Part shown: in pieces, positions 21,136 to 30,606 of the stretch
How positions within the stretch are numbered: position 1 is the stretch's first letter
Layout: the number at the start of each line of letters is the position of its first letter
DNA from: Cladocopium goreaui
Lineage: Eukaryota; Sar; Dinophyceae; Suessiales; Symbiodiniaceae
Assembly (NCBI GenBank): GCA_947184155.2
Contig: CAMXCT020000514.1
Location: forward strand, 50,001 to 114,000
Direction of reading: 5' to 3'
Length of the DNA: 64,000 nt
Notes under the pieces: generated by a model
What the model saw: the letters and a program-made list of their open reading frames with translations, nothing else
Told to the model about the DNA's origin: nothing
The model's database searches: none
Program-made: the position numbers and the translations under genes

Positions 21136-22436
21136 TTTGGCGGGACAGCAATTTCAAATCATCTTATTGTAATTGTTTATAAGATTACATAGAGATCCGT
21201 TGGTGAAACAAATGTCTGATGTCTGGTTGATTTCAATTGCCTATTTGTGGATGATCCACGAATCCACGCCTTCGACACCGAAGACTCCACAGCGTGCACC
21301 GCGTCGACAGCTGCCTGCATTCCATCACTGTGCAGTATCAAGTTGGTATAGGAAAGGAATATAAATATGCGCAGATACAGTAACTAAAAATATTCTACAT
21401 CAAGATCATTAAGATTATGTTCAACGTTCCAGCATCTACATACATCTTATTTTAAACATGTAGCTACAAGGGCTCCTGCTCCACAGTTTTCGAAATAATG
21501 TAAATGTATATGTATAGGCCTTATACTGCAAGCATCTGCAAGCTACATTCAGCAGGATATCTACAGCCAATTTCAGGTGGCAAACCCACTAAAAAAAATG
21601 CAACTGAGGGACATTGTGGAACTCCAGTTTAATGGCGTTCCTGACCTGTATTGAAATAGTTGTGTTTGTTCACATTCTCTTTCTTTTCTCATTTTCTGAA
21701 ATGCCTGTGTGTGTGATCGTATCTGCTCAAGTGGTTAGACGAGTCTCAGCGTGGGCAAAGTTTGACAGTGAGATTGCCTATCAGGCTGCTTCACCTTTCC
21801 ATATGGCCGATGTCAAAGTATTGTAGACAAGAAATAGCCCAAACCGTAAAACAGTTTCGCACACTAGGCACCATGGACAAAACTCCTAATAAGGGAAAGC
21901 AGATCCACTTGCTGGAAAAAGGGCGCTTACATGTCAAGACAGTTTGCTGCTGCTCACTGTTTTCGGGCGTCAAGTTCCGGTAATTGGGTAGGTCAGCAGG
22001 TGCGACAGCAAATGCCAAGACAGCTTCAAGCACGCCAGTTTTGAGCAGAAAATATATCAAGGCCCAGCAACATACAAGACAGACCTAGCCATGCACCAAG
22101 AGAGACCAGGGATTTGAGACGCTCCGGTGCTCCAGGAATTCTGGCTGGCTGCGGAGCTGGGATCACTTAATAAGTGAAGAATGAAGAAGAAACTGGGGCG
22201 GCAAACCAAAACCTAACGTGAAAACTTCACTGCCACAAGTTCCGCCAGAGGAGCGCAACACGTAAATATCAAAACAGCTTGTTTCCGGCCATGATGCAGA
22301 AACCTCATGACCCCAACATCCCTGACAAAACCATGGTGCCAGCATAAGAACGTGGCATGCTAAGGCCCTTTTTTGCAAGACTAAGCTTTTCGGTGCAATG
22401 GGGGCTGTCAGAAACACCAAAGAGTCACAGTGGCAC
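21136..22436. other. Flank of the retroelement, no clear gene
   Basis: Moderately AT-rich. Several GC-richer patches (21,250-21,340, 21,850-22,080 and 22,220-22,340) have open minus frames but no convincing splice borders or familiar peptides. Confidence 0.4.
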
Positions 22437-22534
22437 CTCCGACGCCAGAACGCTTCCGGTCGTCTCTCGCGCCGGAAGCTCCTCGCAGAGCAGGGTCTGC
22501 GCGTCGCTGATGTCCAAGGGACCCGTGTCGGAGC
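22437..22534 (-). CDS. Candidate exon
   Basis: A GC-rich 98-bp island bounded on the minus strand by CTGAG|GCTCC and a donor GAG|GTGCCA. One frame reads SDTGPLDISDAQTLLCEELP then ARETTGSVLASE, acidic like the exons at 24-27 kb; a second, Arg-rich frame is also open. Product unrecognised. Confidence 0.45.
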
Positions 22535-24377
22535 CTCAGCTTGCGGGACTCCCCTTCACTACAGGATCTAACAATCTTAAATGAAGGACAATGGGGATTT
22601 AACCGACCAGAATTCTCATTTATAGATGATTTATGATAGCTGGTGAACTTAAGTCCAACAACTAAGTGGCCATTTCCGGAACCAAAACTGGAGGTAACTA
22701 CCATATGTAGGTTCCGTATAAGGGCTTTGTCGGCTTTGTAAGGGGATATATTCTATATAGAATATGTGCTTTTTTTGTATGCTACGGCACCTCCAGTTTA
22801 GATACCTGAAATGACCATTGAATAACTAGCGTTTCTAACAATATACCTATTGTGGGTCTGAGACTCTCCAAAGGAATGTCTTTTGCTACGTTTTCGCAAA
22901 AGACCTAAAAGGATCTAAAAGGTATATGAAAGACCTTAAAAGGTAAACTGCTGAATCTGGGACCCAAGTGCCAAGGGATGCTGAGGAACCGAACATGGGC
23001 TTCTCACCAATTTAGGACCCCATTAGGATCCACTGGTGGTTTCCAGGGATTGAAATATTATTTTTCCTCTGCACTTCGTTTTTTTGCGCCTGGACATGTG
23101 AACACTCTGAGGAACAAAAACAAAACATAGTTTTTTTTTTGCGACGGACCAACCCGTGGACAAACCGTGGACAAACCGTGAAACGACATCAAAAAGTCGT
23201 GGAAAAACACAAAAAAGTCGTGGACGCGGGGGTCAAATATCCCAAACTGATATTTCTTGTGTGCTCAGCATTGATACCAAAATTCCATAAAATTCTAATG
23301 TACAGGATTGCCTGTTGGGTCAATGTGGGATCGTGCCCGAAACCTTGGAAATGTGTATATATTTACGTTCATGTTTCCTTTTTGCATTGGTAATATAGCT
23401 GACAGTCCGAGGGAGAAAAAAATATCGCATATAGCTGCACCGAGTGCCAGTTTGCAATCCAGTGGGACAGAAAATCGTCCTTTTCGAGGCATATGCCAAA
23501 TATACCTTTTTTGAATCCTTGTGATGTCTTTTGTTACTAAAACAGGTCCTCGGTGAAAGACCCTCCAAAGCAAGGTCTTTTCACTTTAGGGGGTATAGTT
23601 AATGGGGTCCATAAACCAATCTGCAACGGGGGGCAAACCCTTGTAAGATTAGATGGAGATTACAAGTAGGAAAGGGATTATTATTTATGAACTATCACCC
23701 ATAGATATACTGAGTGGCTTCGTTTGATTATACGAACTTGCTTCCATGGGGAGTTGAATGGGTATTTTTTGCATACCATATGCTTTACTACCCTAGCCCA
23801 ATTTGATTTGCATCATCGAATATGGATTGAAATCATGGAATATTATTTGAGGGTATTAAAAACTATCTCCCAAAACGGGGGGTTCTTATTGCGTCGGTAT
23901 TTGAGCGATCGCCCCTTTCGAAACAGCCTCCTGGAATGACAAGATAAAAATCTGGGTAGTTTGGACCGCAGTATTGACCATCATCCATGATGATTTCATT
24001 TGAGGTAGCTACAAATAAATGAATTCATGACACTATTTGTCCCTGTTGCACAGTGGATCAACAGGAAAATGGTGAGAAACTCTAGACTCTAGACAAACCC
24101 ATACGCTATGATATGTCAATGATATGTGTTTGCAATATTTTTAATTCTTCTAAGGAACAAGAATTGTGATTGGAAATTTCACATTTTTGCCTATCCTCTG
24201 ATAATTGATCATTTAACATGTCTACAGTAGCTATCGAAAAATTGCCCGTTTGCACAGAATTCAACTATCAAAAATGGTGATTTCCCAGTCATGCAACACC
24301 TTGCCGAGGTGTATATATAATTGTGCCCGCCAAGTGGCAGTAAGGATCTTCCCAGTCCCAACACCCGTCCCAGTCAC
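22535..24377. other. No supported gene
   Basis: AT-rich sequence with a small palindrome TATTCTATATAGAATA near 22,749 and a GTGGACAAACC tandem near 23,154-23,185. Open frames are short and lack exon borders. Confidence 0.5.
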
Positions 24378-24450
24378 CATTGGCATCAGCATCCTGAGCC
24401 GCTACAGCTGCTACAGCGGCAATGCCGCCGTCGGAGCACTTCTCATCATC
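24378..24450 (-). CDS. Candidate exon, Asp/Ala-rich
   Basis: The acceptor TTTTTGCCCAG|GATGATG opens DDEKCSDGGIAAVAAVAAQD. A GT donor at 24,376-24,377 is possible; the frame also stays open through a Trp/Asp-rich stretch (GDWDGCWDWEDPYC), so the 3' limit is uncertain. Confidence 0.5.
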
Positions 24451-24883
24451 CTGGGCAAAAATGGCGGCAATGGAAAGGGGGCAGAATAAAATGGGCATAT
24501 CCGTTTTGTCATTTCTGTCCGCAAATGCCACATTGCCTTGGATTGCTTGCATTGATCTATGACTGTTGCATTGTCCCTATATCACCATATGTTTTGTGGG
24601 TGCTATGCAGGGTGCACCCAAGGTTCCTTCAGAGACTCGCCCGAAGCCTCCGGGGCTTCCTGGACATTTGCTGATTAAAGGAAGGCCAACAACCACCAGT
24701 GGGTGACTCTTCGGGGACACTACTATATATATATGTATAGTGTATATTTATAATTATATATATATATATTTATATTTATATTCACATATTCATCATATTG
24801 ATAAATATTGATAAGGATGAATGTATCTTATATTAAATGCATACGACGAAGCAAAATCATGTGCTATGGCTTGTCTGAATCAC

Positions 24884-24994
24884 GCCGGGCGCCTCCTTGA
24901 CAGCGTCCGGTGGAACTGGTGCTTCTGTCTCCAGTTCGTCGTTCGCAGGCACCTCCAGGGGTAGAGTTTCTGCAGTTTCACCAGGCATGGCGAC
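24884..24994 (-). CDS. Candidate 37-codon acidic exon, phase 0
   Basis: The acceptor CTTCTTGTAG|GTC and donor GGC|GTGATT enclose exactly 111 bp. The peptide is acidic: VAMPGETAETLPLEVPANDE, LETEAPVPPDAVKEAPG. Together with the exons at 25,422 and 26,734 it suggests a disordered Glu/Pro/Thr-rich region of one protein. Confidence 0.6.
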
Positions 24995-25199
24995 CTACAA
25001 GAAGTGGTCAGCAACATCCCCTGAAGGACACTCTGAAGTCTTTAAGATTTCTGTTGATGTTATTCCGGTGGGGCAAACTGGAATCCTGCTGTTTCCCGGT
25101 TCTTGGTTGATGTTGGTCCGGAAATGTGTGTCTCATCCATGTCGACATGACTATCAAATGAAAATTATGCTATATTTATACTAATTCCGCTATAGTTCG

Positions 25200-25365
25200 T
25201 TTGTTATATCCCGTTCTCTCGTAACATATACATATACGCATAGACATATACATATACATGCATATACTTATACATATAAATATATACATACACTTGTACA
25301 TATAATTATAATTATATTTAAATATATCATATATATATATCATATATATATATATCATATAATCA
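25200..25365. repeat. AT/CATATA low-complexity stretch
   Basis: CATATACATA and (TA)n units; open frames are Tyr/Ile/Met repeats only. Confidence 0.85.
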
Positions 25366-25421
25366 TGTATATCCTCATCAAAATCCCGGCAACCAACATG
25401 TTTCCAGCACATCCAAATTAC

Positions 25422-25523
25422 GAAGCGCCAGCGGTCCTCGGTACGGCCATGGGTCTCCGTCTCCAGCGTCTCCACGGTCTCCACAGTCTCCACGGTCGCT
25501 GCATGGGGCTCGGTCCCGGTGTC
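25422..25523 (-). CDS. Candidate 34-codon exon with VET repeats, phase 0
   Basis: The acceptor CACTCCCAG|GAC and donor TTC|GTAATT enclose exactly 102 bp. The peptide carries tandem Val-Glu-Thr units (ATVETVETVETLETETHG) and ends TEDRWRF. The 9-bp unit repeat (GGAGAC..) may mark recent expansion. Confidence 0.6.
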
Positions 25524-25554
25524 CTGGGAGTGGAAAAGTGGCCCTAGTTTCAAG

Positions 25555-25658
25555 TACCCTCTGGTGAACTAACATAGCAATGGAAAATCACCATTTTTAA
25601 TGGGAAAATCCACTATAAATGGCCATTTTCCATTGCTATGTTAGTTCACCAGAGGGTA
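25555..25658. repeat. Foldback element B1, 34-bp perfect inverted repeat
   Basis: Arms 25,555-25,588 and 25,625-25,658 are perfect reverse complements (core GTGAACTAACATAGCAATGG) around a 36-bp loop. It lies 31 bp from the exon at 25,422-25,523, inside an inferred intron. A related copy with the same ACTAACATAG core is at 63,333-63,433. Confidence 0.9.
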
Positions 25659-25894
25659 ATGTGGTGAATTATGGTTAATTAGTTAACTATGATTAATTGT
25701 GGTTGATTAGTTGGATTAGTTTCAACTATATAATATTCAATTATGGTGAATTAGATTCTTAATGGTGAACTATGGTTAAAATTTGGGTTTAATTTAATTC
25801 CACAGAACATAACCTATATAGTTTAACATTGCTTCACAATAGTTAATCATTGTAAACAAATAGGAGTATAGCCATGCCTAATTCTTAATTCCCA

Positions 25895-26005
25895 CAATTA
25901 ACATATAATATATATATTATATATATATTATGTATATATATATATATATATTATGTATGTACATATATATATATATATGTGTATGTACATATATATATGT
26001 GTTTA
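25895..26005. repeat. TA-rich microsatellite
   Basis: (TA)n with TGTATG interruptions; nothing coding. Confidence 0.85.
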
Positions 26006-26449
26006 ATCACGGTAAATTTAATATAATATATATTACTAAGTTACTAGGTGTATAATTTACAATGGATAAGTTATCTCACTGGATTGGCTTCAGGGAAACC
26101 TGCGGAAAACCATGATCTTTTTTCCAGCAGTTAGAGGGTTCCATGGGTGTCCTGTAATTTTTCTCAGGATCCACTTCCAGGATAATCTGTTTCTCCTGGT
26201 GACCTGATGAACCAGAAATCCTGGTTGGCTTTCTTCATGTGTGGTGGCAACCCTTGGGCGTTTCTGTCCACTTTCTCCCTTCAGGTACTGCATTCATGAC
26301 AGTAAAGATTTCAGAAAAGTTGGTCCGTAGTGCATATAGTATTGTATAGTATAGTATCGCGTGACATGACGCGATATAGTATAAAATGCAATATAATGTT
26401 GATCAACAAAAAGATGGTCTCTGCAAAAACTATCTTTGGGATGCAGCTC

Positions 26450-26552
26450 AGCAAGTCCAAGCCCAAGGATCATAAGGATCTGCATTGTCGTCATTGGTGT
26501 CCCCCTCTGCAGTGTCGGGATCTATCCCGATCTCCTTGGGCAATTGGCCCCC
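26450..26552 (-). CDS. Candidate acidic exon
   Basis: The acceptor GTTGCCCAG|GGG opens GGQLPKEIGIDPDTAEGD then TNDDNADPYDPWAWTC before a TGA. It could be a terminal exon or splice out earlier through a non-GT donor. DP-Y/W motifs echo the exon at 24,378. Confidence 0.5.
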
Positions 26553-26733
26553 CTGGGCAACCGCTTCCAGTGCCCCGTAAGAAAAACATCCAAAAACAAT
26601 CCTGAACTGTACACAGTTCAGGGGTCCCAAGTTATCTTTTTCATTCTTTTTCCAGATGAACTGCCAATGAACTGGCCAGTTTCAATCAGTTTCATCGTGT
26701 TTTTAGCTGCTGAAATCGTAGCTGTTTCCGAAC

Positions 26734-26850
26734 GATCCAAGACTCTGAGGTCTCTGTCTCTTCCAGCACCGGCTCCAACGGCTCCGGCTCCAGCGAAGCA
26801 AAGTCTGGGTCCTGCTGAAGGGGCTCCGGCGAAGCAAAGTGCGGCTCAAC
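26734..26850 (-). CDS. Candidate 39-codon acidic exon, phase 0
   Basis: The acceptor GATCGCAG|GTT and a GTTCGG donor enclose exactly 117 bp. The peptide is Glu/Pro-rich (FASPEPLQQDPDFASLEPEP) with an internal FAS(P/L)EP repeat. The plus strand is also open as Ala/Pro repeats, but the minus borders are better. Confidence 0.55.
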
Positions 26851-27716
26851 CTGCGATCCATGGTGAGTTCATGGTGATTCAATGACTAGTCGCATCATAG
26901 CTGGACCATCAAATCTAATGGTTTAAAGTTTATATAAACTAAAACCTTTAAAAAACTAGGGTTTCAAGTTTCAACCATCACAAAATTGGATTACTTAAGA
27001 TGATGCAACACGATTTAACCATCAAAGAAGGAGAGATTTAAGCGTTTCAGCGTTTCAGGACCAAAAAAAACGAAGGGTAATAAGATAGTCTAACCATCCC
27101 CGGCAAACCTGTTAAACGAGAAAAAGGCACCCTTCAAAGAAGCTGTATCATGTTGTGCCTGTGTATGGCATTTCCTACCAAGGGATCGTACATACCGATT
27201 CTTCAACAACACCAAGGAACATCAAGGAACCCAAGGTTTAGCCATGTTTGGCCAGATCCTACTAGCAACTCCTTTGAAATGACTGGCAACTGCCATCTCG
27301 AGCGTTTTTACTTGCGAAGAGAATGGCAAAAGAGAGTTCTTGATTTCCAAAAATATTCTAGGCTAGCAACAGTGAGTGAGGGTTCCCCCAAAAATCCCTG
27401 GTTGGACTTTGTGGAATGAACTTCGCAAACAAAGGCTACCCTTTTGCTGTTTGCAAATGTGTTGCTTCTCTCCAAAACTCATGCGATGAGTGATGTGAAT
27501 CATGAACTTTGGAATGATGATCAAAACCTCCTTACGTATCATAATGTATCACATATTTTCAATCATTTGCGTAGTTGCATTAATCTTCGAATATGGTTAT
27601 GCCCGCCATCCCTCAATGACTCAATGAAATCTCCAATCGGCCCCACTGAACCATGATTCCCGCATGATCAAATCCACCCACCCTTGCACCTCCACCGGTG
27701 ATTGCGTAGCACCAAC

Positions 27717-27803
27717 CTGCTCTAGTGGCAACATTTGTGGGATTTCTCTGACGTCAAACAATCCCGCATCAACACCATGCATCCTTGGTGTGCCTATCTG
27801 ATC
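27717..27803 (-). CDS. Candidate 29-codon exon, phase 0
   Basis: The acceptor AAGAACAG|GAT and donor CAG|GTTGGT enclose exactly 87 bp reading DQIGTPRMHGVDAGLFDVRE then IPQMLPLEQ. The frame continues open past the donor (VGATQSPVEVQGWVDL), so the exon could be longer. Confidence 0.55.
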
Positions 27804-28600
27804 CTGTTCTTGGGGATCCCAAAACAAGAAAAACATGCATACAGTATTTTTTGTCCTGTCCCAAAGGCATCCAAAGGCCAGATGTTGCTTATGTCCCCAT
27901 GTTTGTTTCTGGTCATGATACCTCCCGATTCCGGCAAATGAAGACAAGAAGACAGCCAGGCGCCTAGTTCAACCTTCACACACAAAAATATCTAAAGAGT
28001 CCAATGCCTTGGACCGGCAAAAGGTGTTCTCCTTTGATATGCGATGTATTTACGGAGGATTATACAGGTAGCTGAACGTGTTCAGTAATAGTGTATCCAT
28101 TTGATTCCACTTTTGGTTTAATTTGATTGAATTGGACTATCCATTGAAGGTCTCAGGCATGCAGCGGCATGCACGACATCCGTCTCACTACAATAGATGA
28201 TGTCAACAGGGATCTTCTGATTCAATCCCGCTTTTTCTCCTTCCCTGGCCATTCTGAGTAAGGAATGACACCAAACCGTCTACTTGGGGGTGCATCCCAG
28301 GTACTATATAAATGATTTATAAACCATTGACATCCATTGACCATGTATACATATATATATATATATATTATAGTGCAAGGAACTGATGATGTTTCCATAC
28401 ATATCTGGCATAACTGATGATCTTTTCATATGTTTCCCTATTTTGTTTCATGACGTGTTCATATATAGTCAATTTTCAATATTTCCATGTATTGAGTTTT
28501 CAAAAATAGGGGTACGACTCTAAATATTTTAGGATTTTCCATTATAGACATCCATTTTGAGGACTCCATGTATGGAACCCCCCCATGCATATATATATAT
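27804..28600. other. No supported gene; insertion site of the copia element
   Basis: AT-rich sequence ending in a (TA)n run at about 28,590-28,605, which served as target for the copia insertion. Confidence 0.6.
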
Positions 28601-28605
28601 ATATA
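28601..28605. repeat. Target site duplication, left copy (ATATA)
   Basis: ATATA precedes the 5' LTR and ATATA follows the 3' LTR at 36,341-36,345. The 5-bp length is normal for Ty1/copia integrases. The AT-rich target makes chance identity possible. Confidence 0.7.
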
Positions 28606-28732
28606 TGTTGAAAGCAGAGCCATGAGTGCATACTCCAGCAGGGGAACAGATGCATGACCGAGAGGGACCCTTCGCTCAAGCGGCAAAAGGCGCCCGTGCT
28701 CTTGCCCCTGGGAGGGCGATTGGTTTTGAGAT
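28606..28732 (+). repeat. 5' LTR of the copia element
   Basis: 127 bp starting TGTTGAAAGC and ending TTTTGAGAT, identical by eye to 36,214-36,340. The 3' border could be 2 bp shorter (GAG) because AT is shared with flanking sequence. It ends TTGAGAT rather than with the canonical CA. Confidence 0.92.
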
Positions 28733-28745
28733 TGGTAGCGGAGCC
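28733..28745 (+). promoter_or_regulatory. Primer binding site, initiator-tRNA-Met type
   Basis: TGGTAGCGGAGCC immediately follows the 5' LTR. It matches the complement of an initiator tRNA-Met 3' end (TGGTAGCAGAG.. in animals) at 10 of 11 positions. Minus-strand cDNA would start here. Confidence 0.75.
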
Positions 28746-28766
28746 AGGCCATTAGGGCCTGGCTCC
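28740..28766 (+). other. Leader hairpin next to the primer site
   Basis: GGAGCCAGGCC and GGCCTGGCTCC form a perfect 11-bp stem with a 5-nt loop ATTAG, overlapping the 3' part of the primer site and ending 18 bp before the gag ATG. Position suggests a packaging, dimerisation or translation-control structure (inference). Confidence 0.7.
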
Positions 28767-28784
28767 CGCATGTAGGGTAGAGCC

Positions 28785-29450
28785 ATGAGTGCGTCGACGC
28801 CAGGTGAGTCGACTGGAAACCATAGGACGTTCAGCGGAAACGATGAGGATGCCAAAGAGTACCGCAGGTGGAAGACTTGGGCTATCAACAAGCTCCTCAC
28901 CCTTGGAGATAAGATCTCTAAGGAAGCCAGGGGTGCCTATGTGTACACACTACTGCAGGGCAAGGCCTTGGAATGTGTCGAACATCTGGAGGTAGCTGAT
29001 TACCAAAAGGAGGACGGGGAAAAGGTACTATTCAAACTGTTGGATCAGCGTTTTCCTCAGAAGGACAATACTGATGAGATGGCTGAAACACTGAGTGCTG
29101 TTTTCTCTCTACGTGCTGCTGAGGGAGAGACACTGAAAACGTGGATCAGTCGAGCTTCTGAAATGTTCGACAGGTGCCAACGGAAATGCAATGTAGCCTT
29201 TCCAGAAGAGGCTCGTGGCTGGATCATTTTACGACGATCCGGCCTCTCCGAGGAACAACAGGCGGTAGTGCTGGCCAGATCCCTGGGAGTTTTGAAACGT
29301 GAAGAAGTGAGCAAAGCCATGAGGTCATGCTACCCAGAGTACACTGTGCCGAAAAGGCGTGTTGGAGTGAGTCTTGTGGAAGACTCCAGTTCGCCTGAAC
29401 TGCTAGGCGATGAGACCGAAGTCATGGACCCCAGCATGGAGTTTGATTGA
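28785..29450 (+). CDS. gag: Gag of the copia element
   Basis: A 221-codon frame beginning MSASTPGESTGN and containing a copia-type Gag core: YRRWKTWAINKL, then VLFKLLDQRFP, LSAVFSLRAAEGETLKTWI and FPEEARGWIIL, the pattern of retrotrans_gag/UBN2-like capsids. The ATG follows the LTR, primer site and leader hairpin. It ends GAT-TGA-TGA; skipping one T continues as GAT-GAC-GTG in the next frame, which carries the zinc knuckle, so Gag is probably extended by +1 frameshift. The overlap between the two frames is only 44 nt. Confidence 0.85.
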   Translation: MSASTPGESTGNHRTFSGNDEDAKEYRRWKTWAINKLLTLGDKISKEARGAYVYTLLQGKALECVEHLEVADYQKEDGEKVLFKLLDQRFPQKDNTDEMAETLSAVFSLRAAEGETLKTWISRASEMFDRCQRKCNVAFPEEARGWIILRRSGLSEEQQAVVLARSLGVLKREEVSKAMRSCYPEYTVPKRRVGVSLVEDSSSPELLGDETEVMDPSMEFD

Positions 29451-30606
29451 TGACGTGGAACAGTTGCTGGCTCAACACGACACACATGACGAAGATGCAG
29501 AACCAGAAGTGTATCCTGAAAATGAGGTAGCCGACATCATGGCTGTTTCATGGCGCGAGAAAAGGAAGGAGATCTCCAAGATGCAGCGATCAAGGAAGTT
29601 TGGGGCCGCGGCCGACCTCAAGCGACAGTTCAGAGTTGAGATTGAAGAAGTCAAGAAAAAGACAAGATGTCATCGCTGTGGCCGGATTGGCCATTGGAGC
29701 AGAGAATGCAAGATGCCTCGAACTGACCAGAAGGGAAACACTGCAACCTCTGGTGCATCAGGGTCTGGATCTAGTCGGAAAGACACAGGAATGGCCTATG
29801 TGGAGAACTTTGTCGCCTCGGTGATGGCACAACCCACAATATTGTCACAGTTACGACAGCGTGCAACTGCAGCGAGAAAAGTGATTGATGAGGTCTCTTT
29901 GTCAAATCAGGTGAATGAAGCTCTTTTGGTATCAAGCCCTGGATTTGGAGTTTTGGACTCTGGGTGTGGCAAATCAATTATGGGACAACAGACCTATCAG
30001 TCTTTTTGTCAGTTGTGGCGCGACCACAATATTCCAGTGCCTGAGCCGTATCAAGAGGTGAATCATTTTCGTTTTGGGAATGGTGAAAAAGAAACATCAG
30101 AATGGTCCATCAAAGCGCCTGTCGTGCTAGCTGGAAAGACAGGTGTTATCAAGGTTGCTCTGGTCAAAGGTGAGGCTCCCCTGTTGGTGTCACGTAAAGC
30201 TCTTCAAGCACTGAATGCCAAGCTGGATTTTTCCAAAGGTGAACTTACTGTGTTTGATGAAGAAGCCGTGATACCACTTCAAGTGAACCATGCTGGCCAG
30301 TATGTAGTTCCCTTGCTTGGGGAGACCGATGTCGCCTCTGAGAGCTTTGATGAAGTCATGGTTAGTGCTCCTGTGCCTCCGCTGCCTGAGCCTGATGCCT
30401 CAACCATGCATGATGATGGAGAAGCTGAGCAGCCCAATGATTCAGATCTTGCAGCCTCTTCAGGACCGGAAGACAATTTGTCAGAGTGGTCAGTTGAATG
30501 TTCTTTTATTCCCAAAGCCTTCACCACTGGAAAACAAGGGCTCAAATGGAGTAGTGTTAAACGCCGCATCATCACTGACATGGACACGGGTAAAGTTTTT
30601 GTTTGA
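29410..30606 (+). CDS. Zinc knuckle and aspartic protease frame
   Basis: 398 codons in the +1 frame. A CCHC zinc knuckle CHRCGRIGHWSREC (29,668-29,709) gives RNA binding, and a retropepsin-like active site GVLDSGCGKSIMG (about 29,948-29,985) follows, in normal copia order. The 3' part is acidic (SGPEDNLSEWSVE). The first in-frame ATG (29,410) lies only 39 nt before the gag stop, so translation is more likely by frameshift from gag. It ends GTT-TGA-TGA and continues +1 as GAT-GAA-ATG in the pol frame. No internal stops. Confidence 0.85.
   Translation: MRPKSWTPAWSLIDDVEQLLAQHDTHDEDAEPEVYPENEVADIMAVSWREKRKEISKMQRSRKFGAAADLKRQFRVEIEEVKKKTRCHRCGRIGHWSRECKMPRTDQKGNTATSGASGSGSSRKDTGMAYVENFVASVMAQPTILSQLRQRATAARKVIDEVSLSNQVNEALLVSSPGFGVLDSGCGKSIMGQQTYQSFCQLWRDHNIPVPEPYQEVNHFRFGNGEKETSEWSIKAPVVLAGKTGVIKVALVKGEAPLLVSRKALQALNAKLDFSKGELTVFDEEAVIPLQVNHAGQYVVPLLGETDVASESFDEVMVSAPVPPLPEPDASTMHDDGEAEQPNDSDLAASSGPEDNLSEWSVECSFIPKAFTTGKQGLKWSSVKRRIITDMDTGKVFV

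Noticed and set aside
22745..22770. Palindrome TATTCTATATAGAATA as an operator
   Set aside because: Short AT palindromes are expected in this base composition; no supporting context.
29448..29452. Stop-start reinitiation at TGATG between gag and protease frames
   Set aside because: The overlapping ATG is in the wrong frame; only a +1 step gives the downstream protein.
30317..30604. First 95 codons of the long pol frame from the ATG at 30,317
   Set aside because: The overlapping protease frame has the natural acidic composition; the pol-frame peptide looks like a shadow. Pol is taken to begin at the shift site.
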